Assembly (NCBI RefSeq): GCF_913062585.1
Contig: NZ_CAJXWX010000012.1
Location: forward strand, 1 to 64,000
Direction of reading: 5' to 3'
DNA length: 64,000 nucleotides
Source: an uncultured Sphingomonas sp.
GTDB lineage: Bacteria > Pseudomonadota > Alphaproteobacteria > Sphingomonadales > Sphingomonadaceae
The translations under genes were made by a program, and so were the position numbers. The notes beneath the pieces are model-generated. The model saw only the letters and a program-made list of their open reading frames with translations, was not told the DNA's origin and did no database searches. Within the stretch, counting starts at the first letter, position 1. Each line of letters begins with the position of its first letter. Below, one piece after another: positions 43,820 to 54,075 of the stretch.

Positions 43820-45898
43820 ATGCGTCTTGCGTTGACCGCAGCCATGTTGCTCGCTTCATCTGCCATGCCGGCCTTCGCGCAGGATGCGTCGCCCGCGCCG
43901 CAGGACGCGCAGGACAACAGCTTCCGCCTCGGCGAGATCATCGTCACCGGCTCCCGCCCGCAAGGCATCGAGATCGGCAGCGAGTCGGTCGGTCAGGAGG
44001 CGATCTACACATTCGATCGGCAGTCGCTGGACGAGGCGGCGAGCCTGATCCCCGGCGTCACCGCCAGCAATAGCGGCGGGTCGCGCAACGAGCGCCTGTT
44101 GTTCGTGCGCGGCTTCGACCGGTTCCAGGTGCCGGTGTCGATCGACGGCATTCGCGTCTATCTGCCCGCCGACAATCGCATCGACTATGGCCGATTCCTC
44201 ACCCCCGACGTGGCGCAGCTTCAGGTCGCGAAGGGGTACACCTCGGTGCTGGACGGTGCCGGTGCGATGGGCGGCGCGGTCAACCTCGTCACCCGCAAGC
44301 CGACCAAGGTGCTGGAGATCGAAGGCCGCGCCCAGCTCAATCTCGATCGCGGGGTGGACTATGCTGGCTACAACGCCTTCGGCTTGATCGGCACCCGGCA
44401 GGATCGCTGGTATGCGCAGGCAAGCTATGCGATCAACGACACCGATCATTGGGATCTGCCGGGCAGCTTCACGCCGACCGCGAACGAGAACGGAGGCGCG
44501 CGCGACTTTTCCGCGACGCGCGACTGGCGCGTGAACGCCAAGCTCGGCTTCACCCCAAATGCGACTGACGAATATTCACTGAGTTACACCCGGCAGGAAG
44601 GCGAGAAGAACGCGCCCCTCCACATCACCGACCCGGTCAGTACCCAGCGCAACTGGCGCTGGCCCTACTGGAACATCGAGAGCATCTACTTCCTTTCCAC
44701 GACCGCGCTGGGAGACCGCGCGACGCTGCGCACGCGGGTCTATCGCAACACCTTCGACAACCTGCTCAGTGCCTTCGACGATCGGACGCAGACCACGCAG
44801 ACCCGCGCACGCGCGTTCAACAGCTATTACGAGGATGAATCCTGGGGCGGCTCGGCAGAGCTGGCGCTCCGGCCCACCGATGCGGACCGCCTGTCGCTCG
44901 CCGTCCATTACCGCCGCGACCGGCACGACGAGTTCCAGCAGAGCTTTCCGAGCGGCTTTACGGAACCGCGCCAGCGTAGCGTCGAGGACACCTACAGCAT
45001 CGCCGGCGAATATGCCCGCGACCTGACCCCGACCGTCGCGCTGACGCTGGGGGCGAGCTATGATTGGCGCGACCTGTCGCGCGCGGAGGAATACGGCACC
45101 CCGCCCACGGGCGGCGCGGCCCGCATCTTCAGCTATCCGCTGCGCAATGCCGATACCTGGAACGCGCAGGGGCGCATCGAGTGGAAGCCGATCGAGAGCA
45201 GCCGGCTCTATGCCAGCATCTCATCTCGCGCCCGCTTCCCGACGCTGTTCGAGCGCTTCTCCACCCAGTTCGGAACCGCCGCATCGAACCCCGGCCTCGA
45301 TGCCGAGCGTGCGACCAACTACGAGCTTGGCGGCAGCCACGCGATCGGCGCGCTGACCGTCACCGCGGCGCTGTTCTACAGCGACATCAACAACGCGATC
45401 TTGGCGGTGCGTCCGGCGGGCTTCCCCGCCAACACCTCCCAGCGCCGTAATCTCGGCTCCGCCGACTATTATGGTGGCGAGATCGGGATCGCCGCACGGG
45501 TCGGGCCGACGCTCGACGTCGGCGCCAATTACACGCACATCGAGCGTGATTTCGCGATCAGTCCCCAAACCGGTGTCGTTATCCCCGCATTCGAGCTGAC
45601 CGACGTGCCGTCTGACAAGGGGTTCGTCTATGCGAACTGGCGTCCCTTCTCACGCCTGGAGCTGACACCCAGCGTGGAGTTCGCCTCCAACCGCACCACC
45701 GTCACCACGGCGTCACCCCCGGTCTATTATCGGACGGGCAGCTATGTCCGTGCCGATGTTCGGGCGGACTTCGCGCTCACGGAACAGCTGTCGATCGGCG
45801 TTGGCGCGCGCAATCTGTTCGACAAGTACTACACGCTGACGGACGGGTTTCCGGAGGCCGGGCGCAGCTTTTTCGGTGTCATACGGACGCGATATTGA
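43820..45898 (+). CDS. TonB-dependent outer-membrane receptor
   Basis: A 692-residue receptor. The signal peptide ends AMPAFAQ; the TonB box region is EIIVTGSRPQGIEIG, the plug contains RLLFVRGFDRFQVPVSIDGI and LQVAKGYTSVLDGAGAMGGA, and the barrel ends FFGVIRTRY with a terminal Tyr. It is smaller than the receptor upstream and closer to siderophore/cobalamin-type receptors. A 229-base gap follows before ctpA; it contains only a perfect 9-bp hairpin (TTGGGAAGC/GCTTCCCAA, 45947-45970) without T-tract. Confidence 0.92.
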   Translation: MRLALTAAMLLASSAMPAFAQDASPAPQDAQDNSFRLGEIIVTGSRPQGIEIGSESVGQEAIYTFDRQSLDEAASLIPGVTASNSGGSRNERLLFVRGFDRFQVPVSIDGIRVYLPADNRIDYGRFLTPDVAQLQVAKGYTSVLDGAGAMGGAVNLVTRKPTKVLEIEGRAQLNLDRGVDYAGYNAFGLIGTRQDRWYAQASYAINDTDHWDLPGSFTPTANENGGARDFSATRDWRVNAKLGFTPNATDEYSLSYTRQEGEKNAPLHITDPVSTQRNWRWPYWNIESIYFLSTTALGDRATLRTRVYRNTFDNLLSAFDDRTQTTQTRARAFNSYYEDESWGGSAELALRPTDADRLSLAVHYRRDRHDEFQQSFPSGFTEPRQRSVEDTYSIAGEYARDLTPTVALTLGASYDWRDLSRAEEYGTPPTGGAARIFSYPLRNADTWNAQGRIEWKPIESSRLYASISSRARFPTLFERFSTQFGTAASNPGLDAERATNYELGGSHAIGALTVTAALFYSDINNAILAVRPAGFPANTSQRRNLGSADYYGGEIGIAARVGPTLDVGANYTHIERDFAISPQTGVVIPAFELTDVPSDKGFVYANWRPFSRLELTPSVEFASNRTTVTTASPPVYYRTGSYVRADVRADFALTEQLSIGVGARNLFDKYYTLTDGFPEAGRSFFGVIRTRY

Positions 45899-46127
45899 TC
45901 GAGGCTTGCTGTCGGATCTTCTCAGATGTTGGTCCAACGACGGGTTTTGGGAAGCTTCAAGGCTTCCCAATCCAGCATCCTGTCCGGGAACGGGGCGCCT
46001 TCGGCCCTTGCCACTCTTGAATCCCCATCGTCCCACCCCGCTCACCCCCCGTTCAGCACGGTTGCGCTTTGATTGCGCCCGGCTTCCCGCTACACAGGCG
46101 GTCCGCTTTTCTGGTCCAGGACCCTCG

Positions 46128-47492
<1,365 letters not shown>

Positions 47493-47493
47493 T

Positions 47494-47988
47494 ATGACGA
47501 CCCCGCGTAGCCGCAACGAACGCCTGGCGAACATCATCGCCTTCGCGCTGCCCGCCGCCTTGCTGGCGGGCGCCTGGGGCAGCCAGCTGATCGGTGGCCT
47601 CTATCCGTGCGAGATGTGCCATTGGCAGCGCTGGCCGCATTATGCCGCGCTGGTGCCCGCCTTCCTGGCCTTCTTCGTGCCCCAGCGCAGCATCCGGGGA
47701 TCGCTTGTCATCCTTGCCGCGTTGTTGATCGCGGTGTCGGGGGCGATCGGTGTGGCCCATGCCGGGGTCGAATATGGCTGGTGGCAGGGCTTCACCGCCT
47801 GCACCTCGACGGTGGACTTGAACGGATTGAGCGCGACCGACCGGCTGAATGCGATCATGCATGCGCCGGTCATCCGCTGCGATGTGGCGCAATGGACCCT
47901 GGGCGGCATTTCGCTCGCCGGGTTCAATGCGATCTTTTCGCTCGGCGGCGCGGCGGCGATCCTGGTGTTGATGAGGAAGGCGCGATGA
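47494..47988 (+). CDS. dsbB: Disulfide bond formation protein B
   Basis: A 164-residue four-helix membrane protein with both redox cysteine pairs: CEMC at 39-42 and Cys103/Cys129 in the second periplasmic loop. HWQRWPHY after the first pair is characteristic. It oxidises DsbA and passes electrons to ubiquinone. It overlaps the coq7 start by four bases (ATGA). Confidence 0.94.
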   Translation: MTTPRSRNERLANIIAFALPAALLAGAWGSQLIGGLYPCEMCHWQRWPHYAALVPAFLAFFVPQRSIRGSLVILAALLIAVSGAIGVAHAGVEYGWWQGFTACTSTVDLNGLSATDRLNAIMHAPVIRCDVAQWTLGGISLAGFNAIFSLGGAAAILVLMRKAR

Positions 47989-48527
47989 GCCAGCTTCGCT
48001 GGATGCCGGGCGACCGGCGCGAACCGATGAAGGCGATGGTCCGGGTCGACCAGGCCGGGGAATATGGGGCAACCCGCATCTATGCCGGGCAGCTGGCCGT
48101 GCTGGGCGACCGGCATCCCTTTTCGCGCGCGATCCATCATATGGCCGAGCAGGAAGAGCGTCACCGCGCGTTTTTCGACCGGATGATCGCCGAGCGCCGG
48201 GTGCGCCCGACCCTATTCCAGCCCTTCTGGGACAAGGCGGGCTTTGCGCTGGGCGCGATCACCGCCGCGATCGGGCCGAAGGCGGCGATGGCCTGCACCG
48301 CGGCGGTCGAGACCGAGATCGACAAACATTATCAGGCGCAGCGCGATCAGCTGGGCGACAGCGATCCGGAATTGTCGGAGGCGATCGCCGATTTCCAGGC
48401 CGAGGAGCTGGAGCACCGGGACCATGCGCTGGGCGCGGGTGCCGAGGAGGCGATCGCCTATCCGCTGCTCTATGGATTGATCCGCGCAGGGTGCAAGGTC
48501 GCGATCGCGGCGGCCAAGCGCCTCTGA
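47985..48527 (+). CDS. coq7: Demethoxyubiquinone hydroxylase Coq7
   Basis: A 180-residue di-iron hydroxylase of ubiquinone synthesis. Iron ligands sit in GEYGATR, EQEERHRAFF, ETEIDKHY and EELEHRDHA. The product feeds the quinone pool used by DsbB encoded just upstream, so the coupling of the two genes is sensible. Confidence 0.94.
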   Translation: MSQLRWMPGDRREPMKAMVRVDQAGEYGATRIYAGQLAVLGDRHPFSRAIHHMAEQEERHRAFFDRMIAERRVRPTLFQPFWDKAGFALGAITAAIGPKAAMACTAAVETEIDKHYQAQRDQLGDSDPELSEAIADFQAEELEHRDHALGAGAEEAIAYPLLYGLIRAGCKVAIAAAKRL

Positions 48528-48550
48528 ACGGACGAAGCGGGAGAGAGAGG

Positions 48551-49006
48551 ATGATCAGGAGCGCAGCCCTTCTGGCGATGGCGGTAATCGCGGGCCCGGC
48601 CCTGGCCCAGCAGGTCGCGGCGCCCGGCGCGATCAAGCCGAAAAAGGTCGAGGCGCCCGGCGAAGTCTCGCGCAACGCCCCAGTCAACGGCGTGCTGACC
48701 CTGTTCGGCAACGAACGCTGCCCGACCGACAATAACGGCAACGAGATCGTGGTCTGCGTCCGGCGCGGCGCGGAGGAACAGTTCCGCGTGCCCAAGGAAC
48801 TGCGCGACCTGCAGGTCACGCCCGAGAATGAAAGCTGGGCTGCGCGCGCGACCGGTACGCTGAACGAAGGCGCCGGCGTCAACAGCATCGGCAGCTGCTC
48901 GGCCGTCGGGGCGGGCGGCGCGACCGGCTGCTTCGCCCAGCGGGTGCGCGACAACCGCGCGGCCAACGCCCAGCGCCAGCGCGACGAGACCCCGCGCAAT
49001 CCGTAA
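48551..49006 (+). CDS. Secreted protein, unknown
   Basis: A 151-residue protein with a clear signal peptide (MIRSAALLAMAVIAGPALAQ) and a mostly disordered, Gln/Asn/Arg-rich mature part carrying two Cys pairs (CPTDNNGNEIVVC; CSAVGAGGATGC). No family is recognised, but similar short Cys-containing exported proteins are widespread in sphingomonads. GAGAGAGAG ribosome region precedes the ATG. Confidence 0.6.
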   Translation: MIRSAALLAMAVIAGPALAQQVAAPGAIKPKKVEAPGEVSRNAPVNGVLTLFGNERCPTDNNGNEIVVCVRRGAEEQFRVPKELRDLQVTPENESWAARATGTLNEGAGVNSIGSCSAVGAGGATGCFAQRVRDNRAANAQRQRDETPRNP

Positions 49007-49040
49007 TGCTCTGGATCGGACCGGGCGTCGGCGAATGGCA

Positions 49041-49178
49041 ATTCCTCCCCTGAAAGGGGAGGGGAACCAGCGAAGCTGGTGGAGGGGTGATACCGGCAGC
49101 GAGCGTAGGAAAAACGCGCCAGCGGTGACACCCCTCCGTCAGTCCTTCGGACCGACACCTCCCCTTACAGGGGAGGAA
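49041..49178. repeat. Type A palindromic element
   Basis: A complete element: ATTCCTCCCCTGAAAGGGGA then GGGGAACC, hairpin ACCAGC-GAA-GCTGGT, GGAGGGGTG; right half with ACACCCCTCC, GTCC-TTC-GGAC hairpin and CTCCCC-ttaca-GGGGAGGAA. The right inner stem again differs by paired changes. It lies in the convergent gap before the leucine-type dehydrogenase. Confidence 0.9.
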
Positions 49179-49201
49179 CGAAGTTCTGCTCGGATTACGC
49201 C

Positions 49202-50266
49202 TTACGCCGCCGCCTGCACGCGGGGGGCCTGCGCGATCCGGGCCAGGGCCAGTGCGCGGGCGCCTTCTTCCGGCGTGATGCCATTCTGTTCGGCCAGGGC
49301 CATCACCTCGCCCATGCGCTGGCCGACGGCCATGACGCGCCGCCGGACCTCGGCCGCGCTCCAGCCGAGATACTCGCCCGCGACGTTGATGATGCCGCCC
49401 GCATTGACCAGGAAATCGGGCGCATACAGCACGTCGCGCTCGGCCAGCCGCGCCGCCATGTCTTCGCTCGCCAGCTGGTTGTTGGCCGCGCCGCAGACCA
49501 CGCTGGCCTTGAGCTGCGCCACGGTGTCGGCATCCAGCACGCCGCCCAGCGCGCAGGGCGCCAGGACATCCGCACGGGCGGTCAGCAGCGCCCGGCTGCT
49601 CATCACCATCGCGCCGAACCGGTCGGCGGCGCGCGCGGCGACCTCGCTGCGCGGCTCGGCGACGATCAGCTTGGCGCCCGCCTGATGCAGCAATTCGCAC
49701 AGTGCATAGCCGACATGGCCCAGCCCCTGCACCGCGACCGTGACATCGGACAGTTCGGCGCCCAGTCGCTGGCGAACGGCCACCCGCATCGCCTGCACCA
49801 CGCCCAGGGCGGTCCAGGGCGAGGGATCGCCGCCCGGCTGGCCGCCGCGCGGGGGAAGCCCCGCGACATGGCGCGTTTCCTTCGCGACGCTTTCCATGTC
49901 GGCCACGCTGGTGCCGACATCCTCGGCGGTGACGTAACGCCCCTTCAGCGCGGCGACCTCGCGTCCGAAGGCACGGAACAGCGCCTCGCGATCGAACGGG
50001 CCGTCGGGCAGGGCGATCACCGCCTTGCCGCCGCCAAAGGGCAGATCGGCCAGCGCGTTCTTCATCGCCATGCCCTCGGCCAGCCGCAGCGCGTCGAGCG
50101 TCGCGGCCTGCTGGCCCGGATAGCGCCACACCCGGCATCCGCCCGCGGCCGGGCCCAGCGCGGTCGAATGGAGCACGATCACGCCGCTGGCCCCGCTCGC
50201 CCGGTCGTAGAAGGTCACCACCTCTTCGGGCGGCAGGCTGTGGTCGTGATGCGGTTCGAGCGGCAT
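49202..50266 (-). CDS. Glu/Leu/Phe/Val dehydrogenase, probably leucine dehydrogenase
   Basis: A 354-residue amino acid dehydrogenase. Lys69 (MAMKNALADLPFGGGK) and Lys81 match the substrate- and catalytic-site lysines of Bacillus leucine dehydrogenase, and VAVQGLGHVGYALCELL is the NAD fold. It deaminates branched-chain amino acids to oxo acids. The divergent Lrp-type gene probably controls it. Its product would feed the branched-chain acyl-CoA genes at the start of the window, a functional not positional link. Confidence 0.9.
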   Translation of the reverse strand: MPLEPHHDHSLPPEEVVTFYDRASGASGVIVLHSTALGPAAGGCRVWRYPGQQAATLDALRLAEGMAMKNALADLPFGGGKAVIALPDGPFDREALFRAFGREVAALKGRYVTAEDVGTSVADMESVAKETRHVAGLPPRGGQPGGDPSPWTALGVVQAMRVAVRQRLGAELSDVTVAVQGLGHVGYALCELLHQAGAKLIVAEPRSEVAARAADRFGAMVMSSRALLTARADVLAPCALGGVLDADTVAQLKASVVCGAANNQLASEDMAARLAERDVLYAPDFLVNAGGIINVAGEYLGWSAAEVRRRVMAVGQRMGEVMALAEQNGITPEEGARALALARIAQAPRVQAAA

Positions 50267-50333
50267 GGGATGATCCTGCGATGTCTGTCTGAGCGTGGTG
50301 ATAGCGCATTGCAGGGGGCGAAACTGATCGCAT

Positions 50334-50382
50334 TTCCGGCCGATCACGCGATATGGCGGTTGATCTGACCGATATTGGCCGG
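50334..50382. promoter_or_regulatory. Inverted repeat between dehydrogenase and Lrp genes
   Basis: TTCCGGCCGAT (50334-50344) and ATATTGGCCGG (50372-50382) form an inverted repeat matching in 8 of 9 core positions (CCGGCC[G/A]AT), 37 bases apart measured between arms' inner ends. Sits in the 130-base divergent region; a plausible Lrp binding site. Confidence 0.45.
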
Positions 50383-50396
50383 TTATCCGAAAGACT

Positions 50397-50867
50397 ATGC
50401 CGCACGATCTCGATATCTGGGAACGTCGTATCCTCGCGCTACTGCAAGAGGATGCCAACCTGTCGACCGCCGCGATCGCCGAGGCGGTGGGACTGTCGGC
50501 CTCGCCCTGCTGGCGGCGGATCGACCGGCTGGAGCGGGACGGCATCATCAAGCGCCGCGTCGCGCTGGTCGATCGGACCAAGGTGGGGCTGAAGGCGCAG
50601 ATTTTCGCGCAGGTGAAGCTGAACGCCCATGGCCGCGCCAATCTGGACGAGTTCACCGCCGCGATCCGCGAGGTGCCCGAGGTGATGGAGTGCCATGTCC
50701 TGATGGGCTCGGTCGACTTCATGCTGCGCATCGTCGCGGCGGATATCGAATCCTATGAACGGCTGTTCTTCGAGCGGCTGTCCAACCTGCCTGGGGTGCA
50801 GGAGATCAATTCGACCGTGGCGCTGTCGGAGATCAAGTCGACCACCTCTCTGCCGATCATGGCCTAG
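50397..50867 (+). CDS. Lrp/AsnC-family regulator of the dehydrogenase
   Basis: A 156-residue regulator. Helix-turn-helix LSTAAIAEAVGLSASPCWRR followed by IDRLERDGIIKRRVALVDR, then a RAM domain with VMECHVLMGSVDFMLRIVA. The divergent arrangement with an amino acid dehydrogenase is the classical BkdR/Lrp layout, so branched-chain amino acids are probable effectors. Confidence 0.94.
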   Translation: MPHDLDIWERRILALLQEDANLSTAAIAEAVGLSASPCWRRIDRLERDGIIKRRVALVDRTKVGLKAQIFAQVKLNAHGRANLDEFTAAIREVPEVMECHVLMGSVDFMLRIVAADIESYERLFFERLSNLPGVQEINSTVALSEIKSTTSLPIMA

Positions 50868-50872
50868 CATAA

Positions 50873-50991
50873 CTCCTCCCCTGTAAGGGGAGGTGGCGCG
50901 CGAAGCGCGTCGGAGGGGTGTCACCCTATCGAGAGCGGGACACCCCTCCGTCAGGCCTTCGGCCTGCCACCTCCCCTGGCAGGGGAGGAAT
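50873..50991. repeat. Type A palindromic element, shortened
   Basis: CTCCTCCCC-tgtaa-GGGGAGGTGG, inner hairpin GCGCGC-GAA-GCGCGT, GGAGGGGTGTCA; right half GACACCCCTCC, CAGGCC-TTC-GGCCTG and CTCCCCTGGCAGGGGAGGAA. The left inner hairpin is entirely different from other copies but still pairs around GAA. Confidence 0.88.
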
Positions 50992-51061
50992 TTGGGTGAT
51001 GCGCTTGTCGCCGACGGTGCGGGCAGGTAGCGCCCTTAGCCACGAACCAAGGAGTGATCCG

Positions 51062-52477
51062 ATGGCGCGGTGGCAGAGCATGGGTGGCATTCGGTTCGGC
51101 CTGTTCCTGCTGGTCTGGTTCTCCTGCGCCTGGTTCGGGTCATGGGAGTTCAATCCCAACAACGCGACCCGCCTGTTCGCCGCGATCCGCATGGTCGAAA
51201 ACGGCACCGCGACCATCGACCCCCTGGCGCCTCTGACCATCGACAAGGCGCAGTTCGGCGCCCACGCCTATCTCGACAAGGCGCCGGGCATGACGTTGAT
51301 GGCCTTGCCCGCCGTGGCGATGACCGATCGCGTCACCGGCGACCGGGCGGAGCGCCATGAGCTGTCGAGCTTCGACCCGGGCTTTGTCGCCTATCTGAAG
51401 CTGCGCACCCGTGTCGCCGCCGCGACCGGATCGGCGTTGTTGACCGCGATCGCCGCGCTGATGCTGTTCGACCTCGGCGTTCGCCTGACCGGGCGGGCGG
51501 GGGCGGGGCTGTTCGCCGCGCTGGGCTATGCGCTGGGCACGCCGATCTGGGGCTATTCCACCACCTTGCTCGGCCATGCGAGCGTCGCCGCGCTGTTCGT
51601 CATCGCGCTTGTGGGCGTGGCGCGGGGCGGGGCACGCTGGTTGGCGGTGGCGGGACTGGCGCTGGGCTGGGCGGTGGTCGTCGAATATCAGGCGGTGCTG
51701 GCGGGCTCGGTCATCGGGCTATGGGCGGTCTGGCGGCACCGGGCCGAGCCGATGGCGCTGTTGCCCCTGATCGCGGCGGGGCTGGTCGGGCTGCTGCCGC
51801 TATTCGCCTATAATCTCTTCGCCTTCGGCACGGTGTTCCGCATCGGCTATTCGGGCGTCGTCGGGTTCGAGGGGATGAACCAGGGGCTGTTCGGGCTGAC
51901 CATTCCCCGGATCGCGGTGCTACGCGAGATCCTGATCGGGCCGATGCGCGGGATCGTCTGGGTGGCGCCGATCCTGATCCTGGCCCCGATCGGCCTGTGG
52001 CGACTGGCCGAGGATCGCGCGACGCGTGGGCTGGCGCTGGCCGCCGCCGGGGTGGCGGTCGTCGCTTTGCTGGTCAACGCCGCCTATGTCTATTGGGACG
52101 GTGGCAATGCGACCGGGCCGCGCCATGCCATGCCGCTGGCGGGGGTATTGGCGCTGGGGCTGGCCCCGCTCTGGGCGCGGGCGCGGCTATTCTGGCAAAG
52201 GGGCGCGCTGGCGCTGTTGCTGGCGGGGTCGATCGCGATCAACCTGACCATCGCCTCGGCCGAGATCTTCGCGCCGCCGACCTTCCGCTGGGCCTGGTGG
52301 CAGGCGGTGATGCAGCAGCGCTTCCTGGTCGGCGACCTGCGCACCATCCCCTCCGACTGGTGGGAATGGACGACCTGGAACGGTCTGTATCTCTGGGCCG
52401 TCGTCGCGATCCCGCTCGCGCTATGGCTGGTTCAGCGTGCCTGGCGCTTCAGCCCGCGCACCCGGTGCCAGATGTAG
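51062..52477 (+). CDS. GT-C-fold membrane protein (PMT/ArnT-like)
   Basis: A 471-residue integral membrane protein with about ten hydrophobic helices. Early periplasmic motif AYLDKAPGMTLMALPAVA and a later WDGGNATGPRHAMPLAGV are typical of GT-C glycosyltransferase-like proteins, which use lipid-linked sugars. No acceptor or substrate is evident. ATG 51062 follows AAGGAGTG. Its 3' end overlaps the convergent dedA gene by 46 bases. Confidence 0.72.
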   Translation: MARWQSMGGIRFGLFLLVWFSCAWFGSWEFNPNNATRLFAAIRMVENGTATIDPLAPLTIDKAQFGAHAYLDKAPGMTLMALPAVAMTDRVTGDRAERHELSSFDPGFVAYLKLRTRVAAATGSALLTAIAALMLFDLGVRLTGRAGAGLFAALGYALGTPIWGYSTTLLGHASVAALFVIALVGVARGGARWLAVAGLALGWAVVVEYQAVLAGSVIGLWAVWRHRAEPMALLPLIAAGLVGLLPLFAYNLFAFGTVFRIGYSGVVGFEGMNQGLFGLTIPRIAVLREILIGPMRGIVWVAPILILAPIGLWRLAEDRATRGLALAAAGVAVVALLVNAAYVYWDGGNATGPRHAMPLAGVLALGLAPLWARARLFWQRGALALLLAGSIAINLTIASAEIFAPPTFRWAWWQAVMQQRFLVGDLRTIPSDWWEWTTWNGLYLWAVVAIPLALWLVQRAWRFSPRTRCQM

Positions 52478-53067
52478 AGCGCGATCAGCACCACCAGCAC
52501 GATGCCGATCGCCAGGTCGGCGCGGTGGAAAAAGGCTTTTACGCGCGGGTCGGAATCCCACTTCTCGCCCAGTTCGCGCCCGACGACCGCCAGCACCAGG
52601 CAGAAGGGCCAGCTGCCGAGAAACGTATAGAGGTGGAAGGGCACGAGCTTCATCCGCGCCACGCCCGCCGGAAAGGCGATGAAGGTGCGGATGACCGGCA
52701 GCAGCCGCCCGATCAGCACCGCGACAGGGCCATAGCGCGCAAAGAACCGGTCGGCGGCGTCCAGCTCGCCCGGCCCGATCAGCAGATATTTGCCCCAGCG
52801 CTCGGCGACCGGCCGCCCGCCGCGCTTGCCGATCTCATAGGCGACGATCGAGCCCAGATTGCAGCCCAGCGCGCCTGCCGTCGCGGCGAGGTACAGGTTG
52901 AACTGCCCGGTCGACACCAGATAGCCCGCAAACGGCATGATGATCTCGGAGGGCAGGGGCACGCACGCGCTCTCGATCGCCATCAGCAGCGCCACGCCCA
53001 GATAGCCGCCCGTCGAGATGACCCAGATGGCAAAGCCCGCCAATGCGGAAAGAATATGTTCGACCAT
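52432..53067 (-). CDS. DedA-family membrane protein
   Basis: A 211-residue DedA/SNARE-associated protein. Conserved segments are ESACVPLPSEIIMPFAGYLV, GSIVAYEIGKRGGR and the re-entrant helix RYGPVAVLIGRLLPVIRTFI, AFPAGVARM. DedA proteins flip undecaprenyl phosphate or phospholipids. It ends in a basic tail. Start MVEHILSAL faces the aldo/keto reductase gene. Confidence 0.92.
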   Translation of the reverse strand: MVEHILSALAGFAIWVISTGGYLGVALLMAIESACVPLPSEIIMPFAGYLVSTGQFNLYLAATAGALGCNLGSIVAYEIGKRGGRPVAERWGKYLLIGPGELDAADRFFARYGPVAVLIGRLLPVIRTFIAFPAGVARMKLVPFHLYTFLGSWPFCLVLAVVGRELGEKWDSDPRVKAFFHRADLAIGIVLVVLIALYIWHRVRGLKRQAR

Positions 53068-53142
53068 GGGGCTAGCGACTTGCGCGATCGGGGGGCAGGG
53101 GTCAATCGGAACCGCATGGTGGTGCGGCCGGTTTGGGACGGC

Positions 53143-53940
53143 ATGACGATGCTGACCCTGAATGACGGCCGCACCCTGCCCCGACTGGGCCTGGGTACTT
53201 ACAAGATTCCGGACTCGCAGGCGGCGCTGGTGGTGCGGCGCGGGCTCGATGCCGGATACCGCCTGGTCGACACCGCTGCTGTATATGGCAATGAGCGGGG
53301 GGTGGGTGAAGGGTTTCAGGGCGCCGACGCCTTCCTGACGACCAAGTTGTGGAACGACCGTCACCGCGATGCCGAGGCGGCGCTGGACGAGAGCCTGGCG
53401 CTGCTGGGCGTCGAGGCGGTGGACCTGTACCTGATCCACTGGCCGGTCCCGGTCGAGGACGCCTATGTCGAGGCATGGGAGAGCCTGATCGCACTTCGCG
53501 AAGCGGGCAAAGCGAAGTCGATCGGCGTGTCGAACTTTCTGCCCGAGCATCTCGACCGAATCATCGAGGCGACCGGCGTGGTGCCCGCGGTCAACCAGAT
53601 CGAACTCCATCCCCGCTTCCAGCAGCGCGAGGCGCGCGCCTATCACGAGGCCAAGGGTATCGTGACGCAGAGCTGGAGCCCGCTGGGCCAGGGCGGCGAA
53701 CTGTTGAAAACGCCTGAAATCGCGGCGATCGCGGAGAAACATGGCCGCTCGGCGGCGCAGGTGGTGCTCGCCTGGCATCTGGCGCATGGCCTGTCGGTGA
53801 TCCCGAAGGCGGCGGACGCGGCGCATATGGCGGACAATTTCGCCGCGACCGAGCTGACGCTGGACGAGGAGGATATGGCCGCCATCTACGCGTTGGACGA
53901 TGCGGATGGGCGGATCGGGCCGGATTCGCGGGCTATGTGA
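53143..53940 (+). CDS. Aldo/keto reductase
   Basis: A 265-residue AKR. The catalytic tetrad is intact: Asp43 and Tyr48 (VDTAAVYGNE), Lys68 (LTTKLWND) and His99 (LIHWP). The NADPH site SIGVSNF and late IPKAADAAHMADNF are present. Likely a 2,5-diketo-gluconate reductase-like or general carbonyl reductase. ATG 53143 is used; ATG 53116 is possible. Confidence 0.93.
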   Translation: MTMLTLNDGRTLPRLGLGTYKIPDSQAALVVRRGLDAGYRLVDTAAVYGNERGVGEGFQGADAFLTTKLWNDRHRDAEAALDESLALLGVEAVDLYLIHWPVPVEDAYVEAWESLIALREAGKAKSIGVSNFLPEHLDRIIEATGVVPAVNQIELHPRFQQREARAYHEAKGIVTQSWSPLGQGGELLKTPEIAAIAEKHGRSAAQVVLAWHLAHGLSVIPKAADAAHMADNFAATELTLDEEDMAAIYALDDADGRIGPDSRAM

Positions 53941-54075
53941 CGAAAGCTAGCCGCTCGCCGATGCGTTTCGCTTTCGAGCAAATTCTGTATCGTACGGACG
54001 GATTCTCCAGAGGACTGTCTACTCGGATCGGGTGAAGAGCGTGTTTTCGTCGAACGCCAGTTGCGATTGGAGGAT

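Noticed and set aside
47518..47532. GAAC-N7-GAAC, a LexA-like box, in the start of dsbB
   Set aside because: It lies inside the coding sequence (codons for E-R-L-A-N) in a gene not expected in the SOS regulon, and would not overlap a promoter.
53941..54075. tRNA or small RNA between the aldo/keto reductase and DUF1444-like genes
   Set aside because: No cloverleaf pairing or CCA end could be traced.
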